Below, piece by piece: positions 40,634-48,521 of a stretch of 64,000 nucleotides of DNA; within the stretch, counting starts at the first letter, position 1, and each line of letters begins with the position of its first letter. The position numbers were made by a program, and so were the translations under genes. The notes beneath the pieces were generated by a model. It made no database searches, had not been told where the DNA came from, and worked only from the letters and a program-made list of their open reading frames with translations. The stretch comes from Pyxidicoccus xibeiensis (GTDB taxonomy: Bacteria > Myxococcota > Myxococcia > Myxococcales > Myxococcaceae), in the NCBI RefSeq assembly GCF_024198175.1, contig NZ_JAJVKV010000004.1, positions 1,111,222-1,175,221 on the forward strand. Reading direction: 5' to 3'.

Positions 40634-43069
40634 ATGGACACCCTCGCCCAGGACCTGAGGCTGGCGCTGCGCAGGCTGCGCCGCAGCCCCACCTTCACGC
40701 TGGTGGCGGTGGCCACGCTGGCGCTCGGCATCGGCGCCAACGTGGCCATCTTCAGCGTGGTGCACACGGTGCTGCTGCGGCCGCTGCCCATGCATGACGA
40801 CGCGCGGCTGGTGCGGCTGTTCACCCTGCGCAAGCAGGGCCCACCGGGCCCCACCTCGCCGCCGGACCTGGTGGACTTGCGCGAGCAGACGCGCGCCTTC
40901 ACCGGCCTCGTCGGCGTGGCGGGCACGGCGATGACGCTGGGGGCCGACGGGCCCGAGACTTCCCCCGAGAAGCTCCAGGCCGGCCTCGTGTCCCCCGAGT
41001 TCTTCCAGGTGCTCGGCGTGAAGGTGCCCCTGGGCCGCGCGCTCCAGGCGGGCGACGACGCGCCGGGCGCACCGAAGGTGGCGGTCCTCTCCCACGGGCT
41101 GTGGCAGCGGCGCTTCGGTGGCAGTCCCGCGGTGCTCGGCCGCGCGCTGGGCTTCGGGGGCCCCGAGCCCTGGACGGTGGTGGGCGTGGCGGCCCCGGGC
41201 TTCGACTTCCCCTCGAGCGCGGAGGTCTGGTTCCCGCTGACGCTGGACGAGAGCATGAAGACGGCGCAGGCGCGGGGCGCCCACTGGCTGGAGGTCTACG
41301 GCCGGCTCGCCCCCGGCGTCAGCCTGGAGCACGCCCGCGCCGACGCCTCCGAGGTCGCCCGCCGGCTCGCCGCGCAGCACCCGGCGACGAACGCGGACAA
41401 GGGCGTGGGCGTGGAGCCGCTGCGCGACGTGCTGCTGGGCAACGTGCGGCCCTCGCTGCTCCTGCTGCTGGGGGCGGTGGGACTGGTGCTGCTCATCGCC
41501 TGCGCCAACCTCACCCACCTGCTGCTGGCGCGCGCGGCGTCCCGCGAGGGCGAGCTGTCCGTCCGCCTCGCCCTGGGCGCCAGCCGGGGCCGCCTCGCCC
41601 GCGAGCTGCTGCTGGAGAGCGCCGTGCTGTCGGTGCTCGGAGGCGCGGCGGGCCTGCTGGCGGCGATGTGGGCGCTGGATGTCCTGGCCCTGCTGGGCCC
41701 TCGCGACATCCCCCGCATCGAGCAGGTGGCGCTGGACGGCACGGTGCTGGCCTTCACCGCCGGGCTGTCGGTGCTCACCACGTTCCTCTTCGGCCTCGTG
41801 CCGGCGCTGCAGGGCTCGCGCGCGGACCTGGGCCGGAGCCTGCGGGCGATGAGCGGCGGGAGCGGCGGGGGTGCGCACCGCCACCGGACTCGCTCCACCC
41901 TCATCGTGGGGGAGACGGCGCTGGCGGTGCTGCTGCTGGTGAGCGCGGGCCTGCTGCTGCGCAGCTTCCTCCATCTGCAGCGCGCCGACCTGGGCTTCCG
42001 GCCCGAGGGCGTGCTGACGGTGAAGCTCGACCTGCCCCCGCTCCACTATCGCTTCGGCAGCGCCGCGCCCGCGGCCTTCTTCGACAGGCTGCTGGAGCGG
42101 CTGCGCGCCCTGCCCGGCGTGCAGTCCGCGGGGATGGTGAGCGGCCTGCCCATGGACGGCGTGAAGTGGACGCTCCCCATGAGGGACCCGCGGCGGCCCG
42201 TGCCACAGGGCAGCGAGCCCTGGCAGACGCGGGTGCGCATCATCACCCCCGGCGCGCTGGAGACGCTGGGGGCGAAGGTGTCGCGCGGCAGGGACCTCAC
42301 CTCCACGGACGTGGGCGAGGGCGGGCGCGTGGTGCTCATCAGCGCCGAGGCCGCGCGCCGCTACTGGCCCGGTGAGGACCCCATCGGCCACGTGGTGGAG
42401 ACGGACATGAACTGGGGCAACGGCACCTTCGGCGGCCGGGTGGTGGGCGTGGTGGAGGACGTGGCCATCGACGGGCCCGCCGCGCCCGCGCAGCCCGAGC
42501 TGTACGTCCCGTATGACCAGGCCCGCAGCACGGAGATGACGCTGCTGCTGCGCACCTCGGGCGATCCGCTCGGGCTGGTCGCCTCGGTCCGCGCCGAGGT
42601 CCGTGCGCTCGACGCGAGCCTGGCGCTGGGGCACATCCGGACGCTGTCGTCCGTGGTGGACGGCACGGTGGCACCGCTGCGCTTCTACCTGCTGCTGGTG
42701 GGCGTCTTCGCGGGTGTGGCCCTGGTGCTCGCCGCGGTGGGCCTCTATGGCGTGGTGGCGTACGCGGTGCTCCAGCGCACCCGCGAGCTGGGCATCCGCA
42801 TGGCGCTGGGCGCGCGCGAGCAGCAGGTGATGCGCATGGTGCTGGGGCGCTACCTGCGGCTCACCGCCGTGGGGCTCGTCCTCGGCGTCGCGCTCGCGGT
42901 GGGTGCCAGCCGGGCCCTCACGCACCTGCTCAGCGGCGTGCAGCCCGTCGACCCGCTCACCTACGCGGCGGTGGTGATGGTGCTCGGCGCGGTGGCCTTC
43001 CTCGCCGCCCTGCTGCCCGCGCGCCGCGCCTCACGCGTCCCGCCCTCGGTGGCACTCCGGGGCGAGTGA
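40634..43069 (+). CDS. FtsX/MacB-like ABC transporter permease (ADOP type)
   Basis: 811 residues from ATG 40634 (ATG 40616 possible). Begins LAQDLRLALRRLRRSPTFTLVAVATLALGIGANVAIFSVVHTVLLRPLP, the hallmark of the ADOP permease family. N-terminal helix, large periplasmic MacB_PCD-like domain, three helices (~275-410), second periplasmic domain, and three C-terminal helices ending RRASRVPPSVALRGE. So it is a fused double FtsX permease. No ATPase gene adjoins, which is common for this family. Role: export or mechanotransmission, substrate unknown. Confidence 0.92.
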   Translation: MDTLAQDLRLALRRLRRSPTFTLVAVATLALGIGANVAIFSVVHTVLLRPLPMHDDARLVRLFTLRKQGPPGPTSPPDLVDLREQTRAFTGLVGVAGTAMTLGADGPETSPEKLQAGLVSPEFFQVLGVKVPLGRALQAGDDAPGAPKVAVLSHGLWQRRFGGSPAVLGRALGFGGPEPWTVVGVAAPGFDFPSSAEVWFPLTLDESMKTAQARGAHWLEVYGRLAPGVSLEHARADASEVARRLAAQHPATNADKGVGVEPLRDVLLGNVRPSLLLLLGAVGLVLLIACANLTHLLLARAASREGELSVRLALGASRGRLARELLLESAVLSVLGGAAGLLAAMWALDVLALLGPRDIPRIEQVALDGTVLAFTAGLSVLTTFLFGLVPALQGSRADLGRSLRAMSGGSGGGAHRHRTRSTLIVGETALAVLLLVSAGLLLRSFLHLQRADLGFRPEGVLTVKLDLPPLHYRFGSAAPAAFFDRLLERLRALPGVQSAGMVSGLPMDGVKWTLPMRDPRRPVPQGSEPWQTRVRIITPGALETLGAKVSRGRDLTSTDVGEGGRVVLISAEAARRYWPGEDPIGHVVETDMNWGNGTFGGRVVGVVEDVAIDGPAAPAQPELYVPYDQARSTEMTLLLRTSGDPLGLVASVRAEVRALDASLALGHIRTLSSVVDGTVAPLRFYLLLVGVFAGVALVLAAVGLYGVVAYAVLQRTRELGIRMALGAREQQVMRMVLGRYLRLTAVGLVLGVALAVGASRALTHLLSGVQPVDPLTYAAVVMVLGAVAFLAALLPARRASRVPPSVALRGE

Positions 43070-43081
43070 GGCGCACGCGGC

Positions 43082-43113
43082 GCCCCGGGCCTGCTCTCAC
43101 GCGGGCCCGGGGC
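43082..43113. terminator. Hairpin between convergent genes
   Basis: Perfect 10-bp stem GCCCCGGGCC (43082-43091) / GGCCCGGGGC (43104-43113), between the permease gene and the small lipoprotein. No T-tract, so termination is likely but not certain. Confidence 0.55.
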
Positions 43114-43127
43114 CTGGGCGTCATGAC

Positions 43128-43448
43128 TCAGTTCTCCGTGCTGCCCGGGGTGCAGATGGGCCGGCTCGGGCCGCAGGCGGACGCGTGGATGCACCAGCCG
43201 TCCGGCGTCTGGAACGCGCTGGCCCTCGGACGGCCGGCGCCGCAGAAGACGGAGCCCGAGGCCACCTCACAGTAGCCTCCGCTCGCCGGGCAGTACTCGG
43301 ACTGCGCGCTCACGGTGGCGGCGTCCTCGACGGGTGCCTGCCCTTCCTCGACGTCGAAGCCCGCGCCACAGCCCGCGGCCAGCGCGGCGCCAGCGACCAG
43401 CCACAGGGACAGCCACGACCTCTTCACGACGGAGCGCTTCGGATGCAT
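43128..43448 (-). CDS. Small Cys-rich lipoprotein, hypothetical
   Basis: 106 residues from ATG 43448. Signal WLSLWLVAGAALAAGC with lipobox AAGC. The mature part has about eight cysteines (EYCPASGGYCEVASGSVFCG, WCIHASACGPSRPICTPG), probably forming a small disulfide-rich domain. No family recognised. Surface or periplasmic. Confidence 0.65.
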   Translation of the reverse strand: MHPKRSVVKRSWLSLWLVAGAALAAGCGAGFDVEEGQAPVEDAATVSAQSEYCPASGGYCEVASGSVFCGAGRPRASAFQTPDGWCIHASACGPSRPICTPGSTEN

Positions 43449-43670
43449 GGGGGATTCCTCTGGAGGAGCCGCGCTCCGGCCCGGGCGACTCTCGGGCCCG
43501 ACTCTAGAGGGAATCCATGCACTTCGGAACACCTGTAATACAGATGCAACAACTCGACGCCGCGCGGGCCAGGGGCGAGGTGCCTGGGGCCGTGCCGCCG
43601 TGAACAGGCGTCACGTGGCCCGCGCCGGCAGCGGTGACTTTCCGCGCCCGCGCCGCATAATCGGCCGCGA

Positions 43671-44717
43671 ATGCTCCTTCCCGTCCTGGTCCGGGGGGCC
43701 GCGCTTGCCTCCGCGCTCGTCCTCGTCGCCGCGTGCCGCATCGAGTCCGCCGCGCCCGCGTCCGGGCCCGTGGCCTCGCGCGAGGGTGCGCCGTCCGGAG
43801 ACGTCTGGGTGTACACGTCCATGTACCGGCACGTGCTGGACGCGCTGGAGCCGCTGCTGAAGGCGCAGCTCCCCGGCGTGCAGGTCCACTGGTACCAGGC
43901 CGGCAGCGAGAAGGTGGCCAGCCGCCTGGAGGCCGAGCGCGCCGCCGGAGCCGTGCGCGCGGACCTCCTCGCCACGTCGGACCCGTTCCTCTACGAGCGG
44001 CTCGCCCGCGAGAAGGCCTTCGCCCGCTACGCCTCCCCCAACGTGCTGCGCGCGCCCCGCTCCCTGGTGGACCCCGACGCGCGCTACGCGGCCATCCGCC
44101 TGTCCACCATGGTGCTGGTCCACCGCGAGGGCACCACGCCCGCGCCGTCCTCCTTTGAGGCGCTCGCGAACGGGCGCTGGAAGGGGCGCGTGGCCATCGG
44201 AGACCCGCTCACCTCGGGCACCGCCTTCACGTGGGCCGTGTTCTGCCAGGCGAAGTATGGCGACGCATACTTCACCGGCCTGCGCGAGCACGGCGCCATC
44301 GTCGCGGGAGGCAACGCGGCGGTGCTCCAGAAGGTGGAGAGCGGCGAGGCCGACGCGGGCGTGCTGCTCCTGGAGAACGCGCTGGCGGCCCGGGCGAAGG
44401 GCAGCCCCATCCAGGTGGTGTGGCCCACGGATGGCGCCGTCGTCATCCCCGGGCCGGTGGCCCTCTTCGCGACGACGCCCAACCCCGTGGCGGCGAAGGC
44501 CGTGCTGGACGTGCTGCTGTCCCCCGAGGGCCAGCGCCTCATCGTCGAGAAGGGAGACATGCACGCGGTGGACCCGAGGCTCGGCGGTCCGCGGGGTGAG
44601 CCCGGGGTGGACGCGCTGCTGGAGCGCGCGCAGCCGTGGACGCCCGCGCTCGTGGAATTGGGGCTCACGCGGGGCGGAGCCATCAAGGAGTCGTTCAGCC
44701 GGGCCTTCTCGAAATGA
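43671..44717 (+). CDS. ABC transporter substrate-binding lipoprotein, iron(III)-type
   Basis: 348 residues. Lipobox LVAAC. Type 1/6 periplasmic binding fold: VWVYTSMYRHVLDALEPLLKAQLPGVQVHWYQAGSEKVASRLEAERAAGAVRADLLATSDPFLYERL, the FutA/AfuA-like opening, and ...KAVLDVLLSPEGQRLIVEKGDMHAVDPR near the end. The Tyr residues that would coordinate ferric iron cannot be assigned from sequence alone. First gene of a three-gene importer; its stop overlaps the permease start (ATGA, 44714-44717). Confidence 0.88.
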   Translation: MLLPVLVRGAALASALVLVAACRIESAAPASGPVASREGAPSGDVWVYTSMYRHVLDALEPLLKAQLPGVQVHWYQAGSEKVASRLEAERAAGAVRADLLATSDPFLYERLAREKAFARYASPNVLRAPRSLVDPDARYAAIRLSTMVLVHREGTTPAPSSFEALANGRWKGRVAIGDPLTSGTAFTWAVFCQAKYGDAYFTGLREHGAIVAGGNAAVLQKVESGEADAGVLLLENALAARAKGSPIQVVWPTDGAVVIPGPVALFATTPNPVAAKAVLDVLLSPEGQRLIVEKGDMHAVDPRLGGPRGEPGVDALLERAQPWTPALVELGLTRGGAIKESFSRAFSK

Positions 44718-46375
44718 GCACGTCCCGCTGGCTCGGCCTGGGCGCGTGGCTGGTGCCCCTGGTGTTCTTCGCGGTGGGCCCCGTCGCCGTGCTGCTGCTG
44801 CGCGGCACGGGGGCCTCCGGCGACGCGGGCCTGTCCTGGCTGGCGGGTGAGGCCGGGGCGCTGGGAAACACGCTCGCCATCTCCGCCGGGGCCTCGGTGC
44901 TGGCGCTCGTGCTGGGGACTCCGCTGGCGCTCCTGCTGTTCCGCACGGACCTGCCGCTGCGCGGCGCCTTCACCGTGCTGTTCACCCTGCCCTCCGCCAT
45001 CCCCGCGTTTATTTGGGGCATGGGGTGGCTGTCGCTGGCCAGCCCGCGCGCGGGCTACCTCAACCGGCTGCTGGGCGAGGGCGCCTTCAACATCTACGGC
45101 CCGGTGGGCATCGCCTTCGTGGAGGGGCTGTCGGGGCTGCCGCTGGTGCTGCTGGCGGGGGCCGCGGCGCTGCGGCGCGTGGACCCGGCGCTGGAGGAGG
45201 CAGCGCGGGTGTGCGGCGCCTCGCCCGTGCGCGCGCTGCTGGCTACGACGCTGCCCTTGGCCCTGCCGTCGCTGCTGTCCGGCGCGGTGATGGTGTTCCT
45301 CATGGCGGCGTCCTCCTTCGGCGTGCCGTACCTGCTGGGTGTGTCCGCTTCACCGCCCACGCGGGTGCTCACCACGCGCATCTACGAACTGGTGCTGCTG
45401 GGCGGTGACGAGGGCCTGGGACGCGCGTCGGTGCTGGCCACCGCGCTGCTGCTGCTCACGCCCGTGGCGCTGCTGGGGACGTGGGCCCTGGGCCGCTCCG
45501 GCCGCGTGCGGCTGAGCGCGGGAAAGGGCGTGGCGCTCCGGCGCTTCCCGCTCGGCCGTGCGCGGGCTGGCGCCGCCGTGGCCGTGGGCGCCGTCTGCGC
45601 GGTGCTGGTGCTGCTGCCCTTGGCCGCCATCCTCCTCACGTCCCTGCAGCGCAGCTTCGGCGCGGAGCTGGCGTGGCGAGAGCTGACGCTGGCGCACTGG
45701 TCCGGCGTGCTGCTGGAGCCGCGCACGCTGCGGGCCACCGGGCGCAGCCTCCTGCTGGCGGCGGGGGCGGGCGCGCTGGTGTGCGTGCTGGGGCTGGCGG
45801 CGGCGGTGCTCCAGCGGGGGTTCCGTCGCTTCGGGGCGGGCGTGGAGGCGCTGGCCGTGTGGCCCTATGCCGTCCCGGGCACGGTGCTGGCGCTGGCGCT
45901 GCTGCTCGCCTTCTCGCGGGACTTGCGCTTCATCCTGCTGGGCCGCGTGGCCTTCGTGCTGGCGCTGGCGCACACGCCGTGGCTGCTGCTCATCGCGTAC
46001 GCGGCGAAGTACCTGGCGCTGGGGGCGCGCAACAGCACGGAGGCGCTGGCGCAGATTGACCCGTCGCTCGCGGAGGCGGCGCGGGTGAGCGGCGCGGGCC
46101 CGTGGCGCGCGTTCCTGGACGCGCCATTGCCGCTGCTGCGCCCGGCGCTCGCGGTGGCGTTCGTGCTGGCGTTCCTCGCATGCGCGACGGAGATAACGAT
46201 GTCCGTGCTGCTGGTGCCGGCGGGCTCCGAGGTGCTGGGCACGCTGCTGTTCGAGCTGCAGAGCTACGCGGACCCGGCGGCGGCGGCGGTGCTGGCGTGT
46301 GCCTTCGTCGCGCTGGTGGTGGTGGGGCAGGCGTTGCTCGCGCGGGTGGGCCGGCGCGCGGTGGAGGCGCGGTGA
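44714..46375 (+). CDS. ABC transporter permease (fused two-domain, iron(III)-type)
   Basis: 553 residues with about twelve membrane helices and two copies of the binding-protein-dependent permease domain: EEAARVCGASPVRALLATTLPLALPSLLSG (~residues 160-200) and AEAARVSGAGPWRAFLDAPLPLLRPALAV (~460-490), each with the EAA loop that docks the ATPase. This fused form is typical of FbpB/AfuB/FutB. Overlaps both neighbours (ATGA upstream, TGATG downstream), so translation of the operon is coupled. Confidence 0.92.
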   Translation: MSTSRWLGLGAWLVPLVFFAVGPVAVLLLRGTGASGDAGLSWLAGEAGALGNTLAISAGASVLALVLGTPLALLLFRTDLPLRGAFTVLFTLPSAIPAFIWGMGWLSLASPRAGYLNRLLGEGAFNIYGPVGIAFVEGLSGLPLVLLAGAAALRRVDPALEEAARVCGASPVRALLATTLPLALPSLLSGAVMVFLMAASSFGVPYLLGVSASPPTRVLTTRIYELVLLGGDEGLGRASVLATALLLLTPVALLGTWALGRSGRVRLSAGKGVALRRFPLGRARAGAAVAVGAVCAVLVLLPLAAILLTSLQRSFGAELAWRELTLAHWSGVLLEPRTLRATGRSLLLAAGAGALVCVLGLAAAVLQRGFRRFGAGVEALAVWPYAVPGTVLALALLLAFSRDLRFILLGRVAFVLALAHTPWLLLIAYAAKYLALGARNSTEALAQIDPSLAEAARVSGAGPWRAFLDAPLPLLRPALAVAFVLAFLACATEITMSVLLVPAGSEVLGTLLFELQSYADPAAAAVLACAFVALVVVGQALLARVGRRAVEAR

Positions 46376-47412
46376 TGGCGGCGATTGCGCTGGAGCACCT
46401 GTTCAAGTCGTACGGCGCCACGCCCGTGGTGAAGGGGCTGAGCCTGGACGTGCGCGAGGGCGAGCTCGTCTCCCTGCTGGGGCCTTCCGGCTGCGGGAAG
46501 ACGACGACGCTGCGGATGCTCGCGGGGTTGGAGCATCCGGACTCCGGCGTCATCCGCATCGGCGGCGAGGTTGTGGCCGGGCCCGGCGTGCGCGTGCCTC
46601 CCGAGCGGCGCGGGCTGGGCATGGTGTTCCAGAGCTACGCCGTCTGGCCGCACCGCTCGGTGGAGGAGAACGTGGCGTACCCGCTGACGCTGCGCCGGGT
46701 GGCGAAGGCGGAGGTGGCGTCGCGGGTGAAGGAGGCGCTGCGGTGGGTACGGCTGGAGGCGCTCGCGGCACGGCGGCCGCACGAGCTGTCGGGCGGGCAG
46801 TTGCAGCGTGTGGCGCTGGCACGGGCGCTGGTGGCGAACCCGCGCGTGCTGCTGCTGGACGAGCCGCTGTCCAACCTGGACGCGGCGCTGCGCGAGGAGC
46901 TGCGCGCGGAGATTGCCGCCCTGCGTGCGCGGCTGGGGACGACGATGGTCTTCGTCACGCACGACCAGGGCGAGGCGCTGGCGCTGTCGGACCGCATCGC
47001 GGTGATGAACCGGGGCGTCATCGAGCAGGTGGACACGCCCGAGCGGCTCTACCGTGAGCCGGCGACACCGTTCGTCGCGGGCTTCGTGGGTGGGGCGAAT
47101 GTCCTGACGGGCGAGGTGCGTGAGGGGACGTTCCGCACCGCGCAGGGGAGCGTGGTGTTCCCACTGCCGCCCAACACTGCGACAGGTCCGGACGGGCCGT
47201 GCACGCTGGTGGTGCGGCCGGAGGACCTGGAGCTGGGCGGCGAGGGCACGCTGCTGCCACTGTCCGCGCGGCTGTTCCTGGGGCACGCGGCGGAGTACCG
47301 CTTCCCGGTGGGCGGCACGCTGCTGCGCGTGGTGGGGCCGCCGCGTGAAGCGCGTGCGGGGGAGGAGCTGGCGGTGCGCATCTGGAAGGCGAAGGTGTTC
47401 CCCTCGGTGTGA
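46375..47412 (+). CDS. ABC transporter ATP-binding protein, iron(III)-type
   Basis: 345 residues. Walker A GPSGCGKTTTL (~36-46), Q-loop VFQSYAVWPHRSV, signature LSGGQLQRVALARAL, Walker B VLLLDEPLSNLD, H-switch FVTHDQGEAL. A C-terminal ~100-residue TOBE-like domain (NVLTGEVREGTF...CTLVVRPEDLEL) is typical of FbpC/PotA-type ATPases. Last gene of the operon; the start overlaps the permease stop by one base. Confidence 0.94.
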   Translation: MAAIALEHLFKSYGATPVVKGLSLDVREGELVSLLGPSGCGKTTTLRMLAGLEHPDSGVIRIGGEVVAGPGVRVPPERRGLGMVFQSYAVWPHRSVEENVAYPLTLRRVAKAEVASRVKEALRWVRLEALAARRPHELSGGQLQRVALARALVANPRVLLLDEPLSNLDAALREELRAEIAALRARLGTTMVFVTHDQGEALALSDRIAVMNRGVIEQVDTPERLYREPATPFVAGFVGGANVLTGEVREGTFRTAQGSVVFPLPPNTATGPDGPCTLVVRPEDLELGGEGTLLPLSARLFLGHAAEYRFPVGGTLLRVVGPPREARAGEELAVRIWKAKVFPSV

Positions 47413-47522
47413 GGCGGGAGCGCGCTTCGGGTTCAGTGCCGAGCAGTCACGTGGCCCGTCATGAGCGGACAGGCCCTGACCGGCGCTACCCTGGATGGGC
47501 TGTCGAGGCCCTGGGGGGACTC

Positions 47523-47738
47523 ATGCGCTGGTTCCACGCTGTCATGTCCGCTGTGTTGCTCACGGCCGGAACGGGCTGTCCACACGACCACATGCGCGAC
47601 GGCTTCATCGACCGCGCCGCTCGGAAGGATACGAAAGACACCCTCGAGCAGGCATGCCCTCCAGGACTGACCTTGCAACAGGAGTGCAAGACGCCCGAGG
47701 GCAAGGATGAGCGAGAATGCAAACGCGTCTGCAAGTGA
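47523..47738 (+). CDS. Small lipoprotein, hypothetical
   Basis: 71 residues from ATG 47523, preceded by GGGGGGA. Signal with lipobox TAGTGC. The mature part is short and charged, with four cysteines (QACPPGLTLQQECKTPEG...ECKRVCK). Overlaps the next gene by 22 nt. Family not recognised. Confidence 0.6.
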   Translation: MRWFHAVMSAVLLTAGTGCPHDHMRDGFIDRAARKDTKDTLEQACPPGLTLQQECKTPEGKDERECKRVCK

Positions 47739-48457
47739 GGTGGCAGCCCCTCCTGGGGATACTCACGGGGCTGCTGTTGCCACTTCCACTCGTGCTGGTC
47801 ATTGGAACGGCGGGAGTCGGGTCCGGGCAAAAGGCCGTGCCTCAGCACCTGGAAAGAGTGAGCCCCACCCTGACGCTCGATGAGCGGCGGGCGCTTCTCA
47901 CCTTCGAACGCTCCTGTCAGAAGGCGGAGGACTGCGAGTCTCCCCTCGGGTGCGTGGAGTTCATTGGAGACCAGGCACTGTGCATGGCCAGTGAGTGCCA
48001 GACGGACCTCCACTGCCGCGACGGGTTCACCTGCAAGACCTTGCGGAGCAAGGACCCAGGACTCGGGGTCCGCCTCTGCGTCGTCCCGGGCCTGGCCGAA
48101 GAGGGAGCACCTTGCTTCTACTCCTTCACCTTCAAGCGTGAGTGGCTCTGTCGTCCAGGGCTGCTCTGCAACGACGGCTACTGTGGCCGCCCGTGCCAGC
48201 CCGACAATCCGGAGTCCTGCCCCGAGGGGTCTTCCTGCGAAGACGGCAGCGAAGGCCTGGCGTGTATTCCGACCTGTATGGGGAGTGTCTGCGCGGAGGG
48301 ACAGCATTGCGTACGCTTCGGGCGGGGGAGATCGATGTGCGCCCGCCTCCAGGGAGAGAATTGTCAGCAACAGCCCTGCCCTGAAGGCACACGTTGCCAC
48401 ACGAGCTACAACCCTCTGCGCCCAGGCGAGGTCGCCATGGAGTGCAAGGCTCCATAG
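47717..48457 (+). CDS. Cys-rich secreted protein, hypothetical
   Basis: 246 residues. N-terminal hydrophobic segment (~10-33) acts as signal or anchor. The rest is disulfide-rich, with repeated C-x5-C-type knots such as CQKAEDCESPLGCV, CQTDLHCRDGFTC, CQPDNPESCPEGSSC, CAEGQHCVRF and CPEGTRC (about 24 Cys), a pattern frequent in myxobacterial surface proteins. The 22-nt overlap with the small lipoprotein gene implies one operon. Function unknown. Confidence 0.7.
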   Translation: MQTRLQVRWQPLLGILTGLLLPLPLVLVIGTAGVGSGQKAVPQHLERVSPTLTLDERRALLTFERSCQKAEDCESPLGCVEFIGDQALCMASECQTDLHCRDGFTCKTLRSKDPGLGVRLCVVPGLAEEGAPCFYSFTFKREWLCRPGLLCNDGYCGRPCQPDNPESCPEGSSCEDGSEGLACIPTCMGSVCAEGQHCVRFGRGRSMCARLQGENCQQQPCPEGTRCHTSYNPLRPGEVAMECKAP

Positions 48458-48494
48458 AAAGACAAAGGCCCCGGCGCTTCGAAGCACCGGGGCC
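48457..48494 (-). terminator. Intrinsic terminator of the 1117-residue protein gene
   Basis: GGCCCCGG (48467-48474) pairs with CCGGGGCC (48487-48494), continued by GCTTC/GAAGC. Read on the minus strand the stem is followed by TTTGTCTTTC. It also faces the converging Cys-rich gene. Confidence 0.85.
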
Positions 48495-48521
48495 CACGGG
48501 TGAAGCCGTACCGCTCGCGGA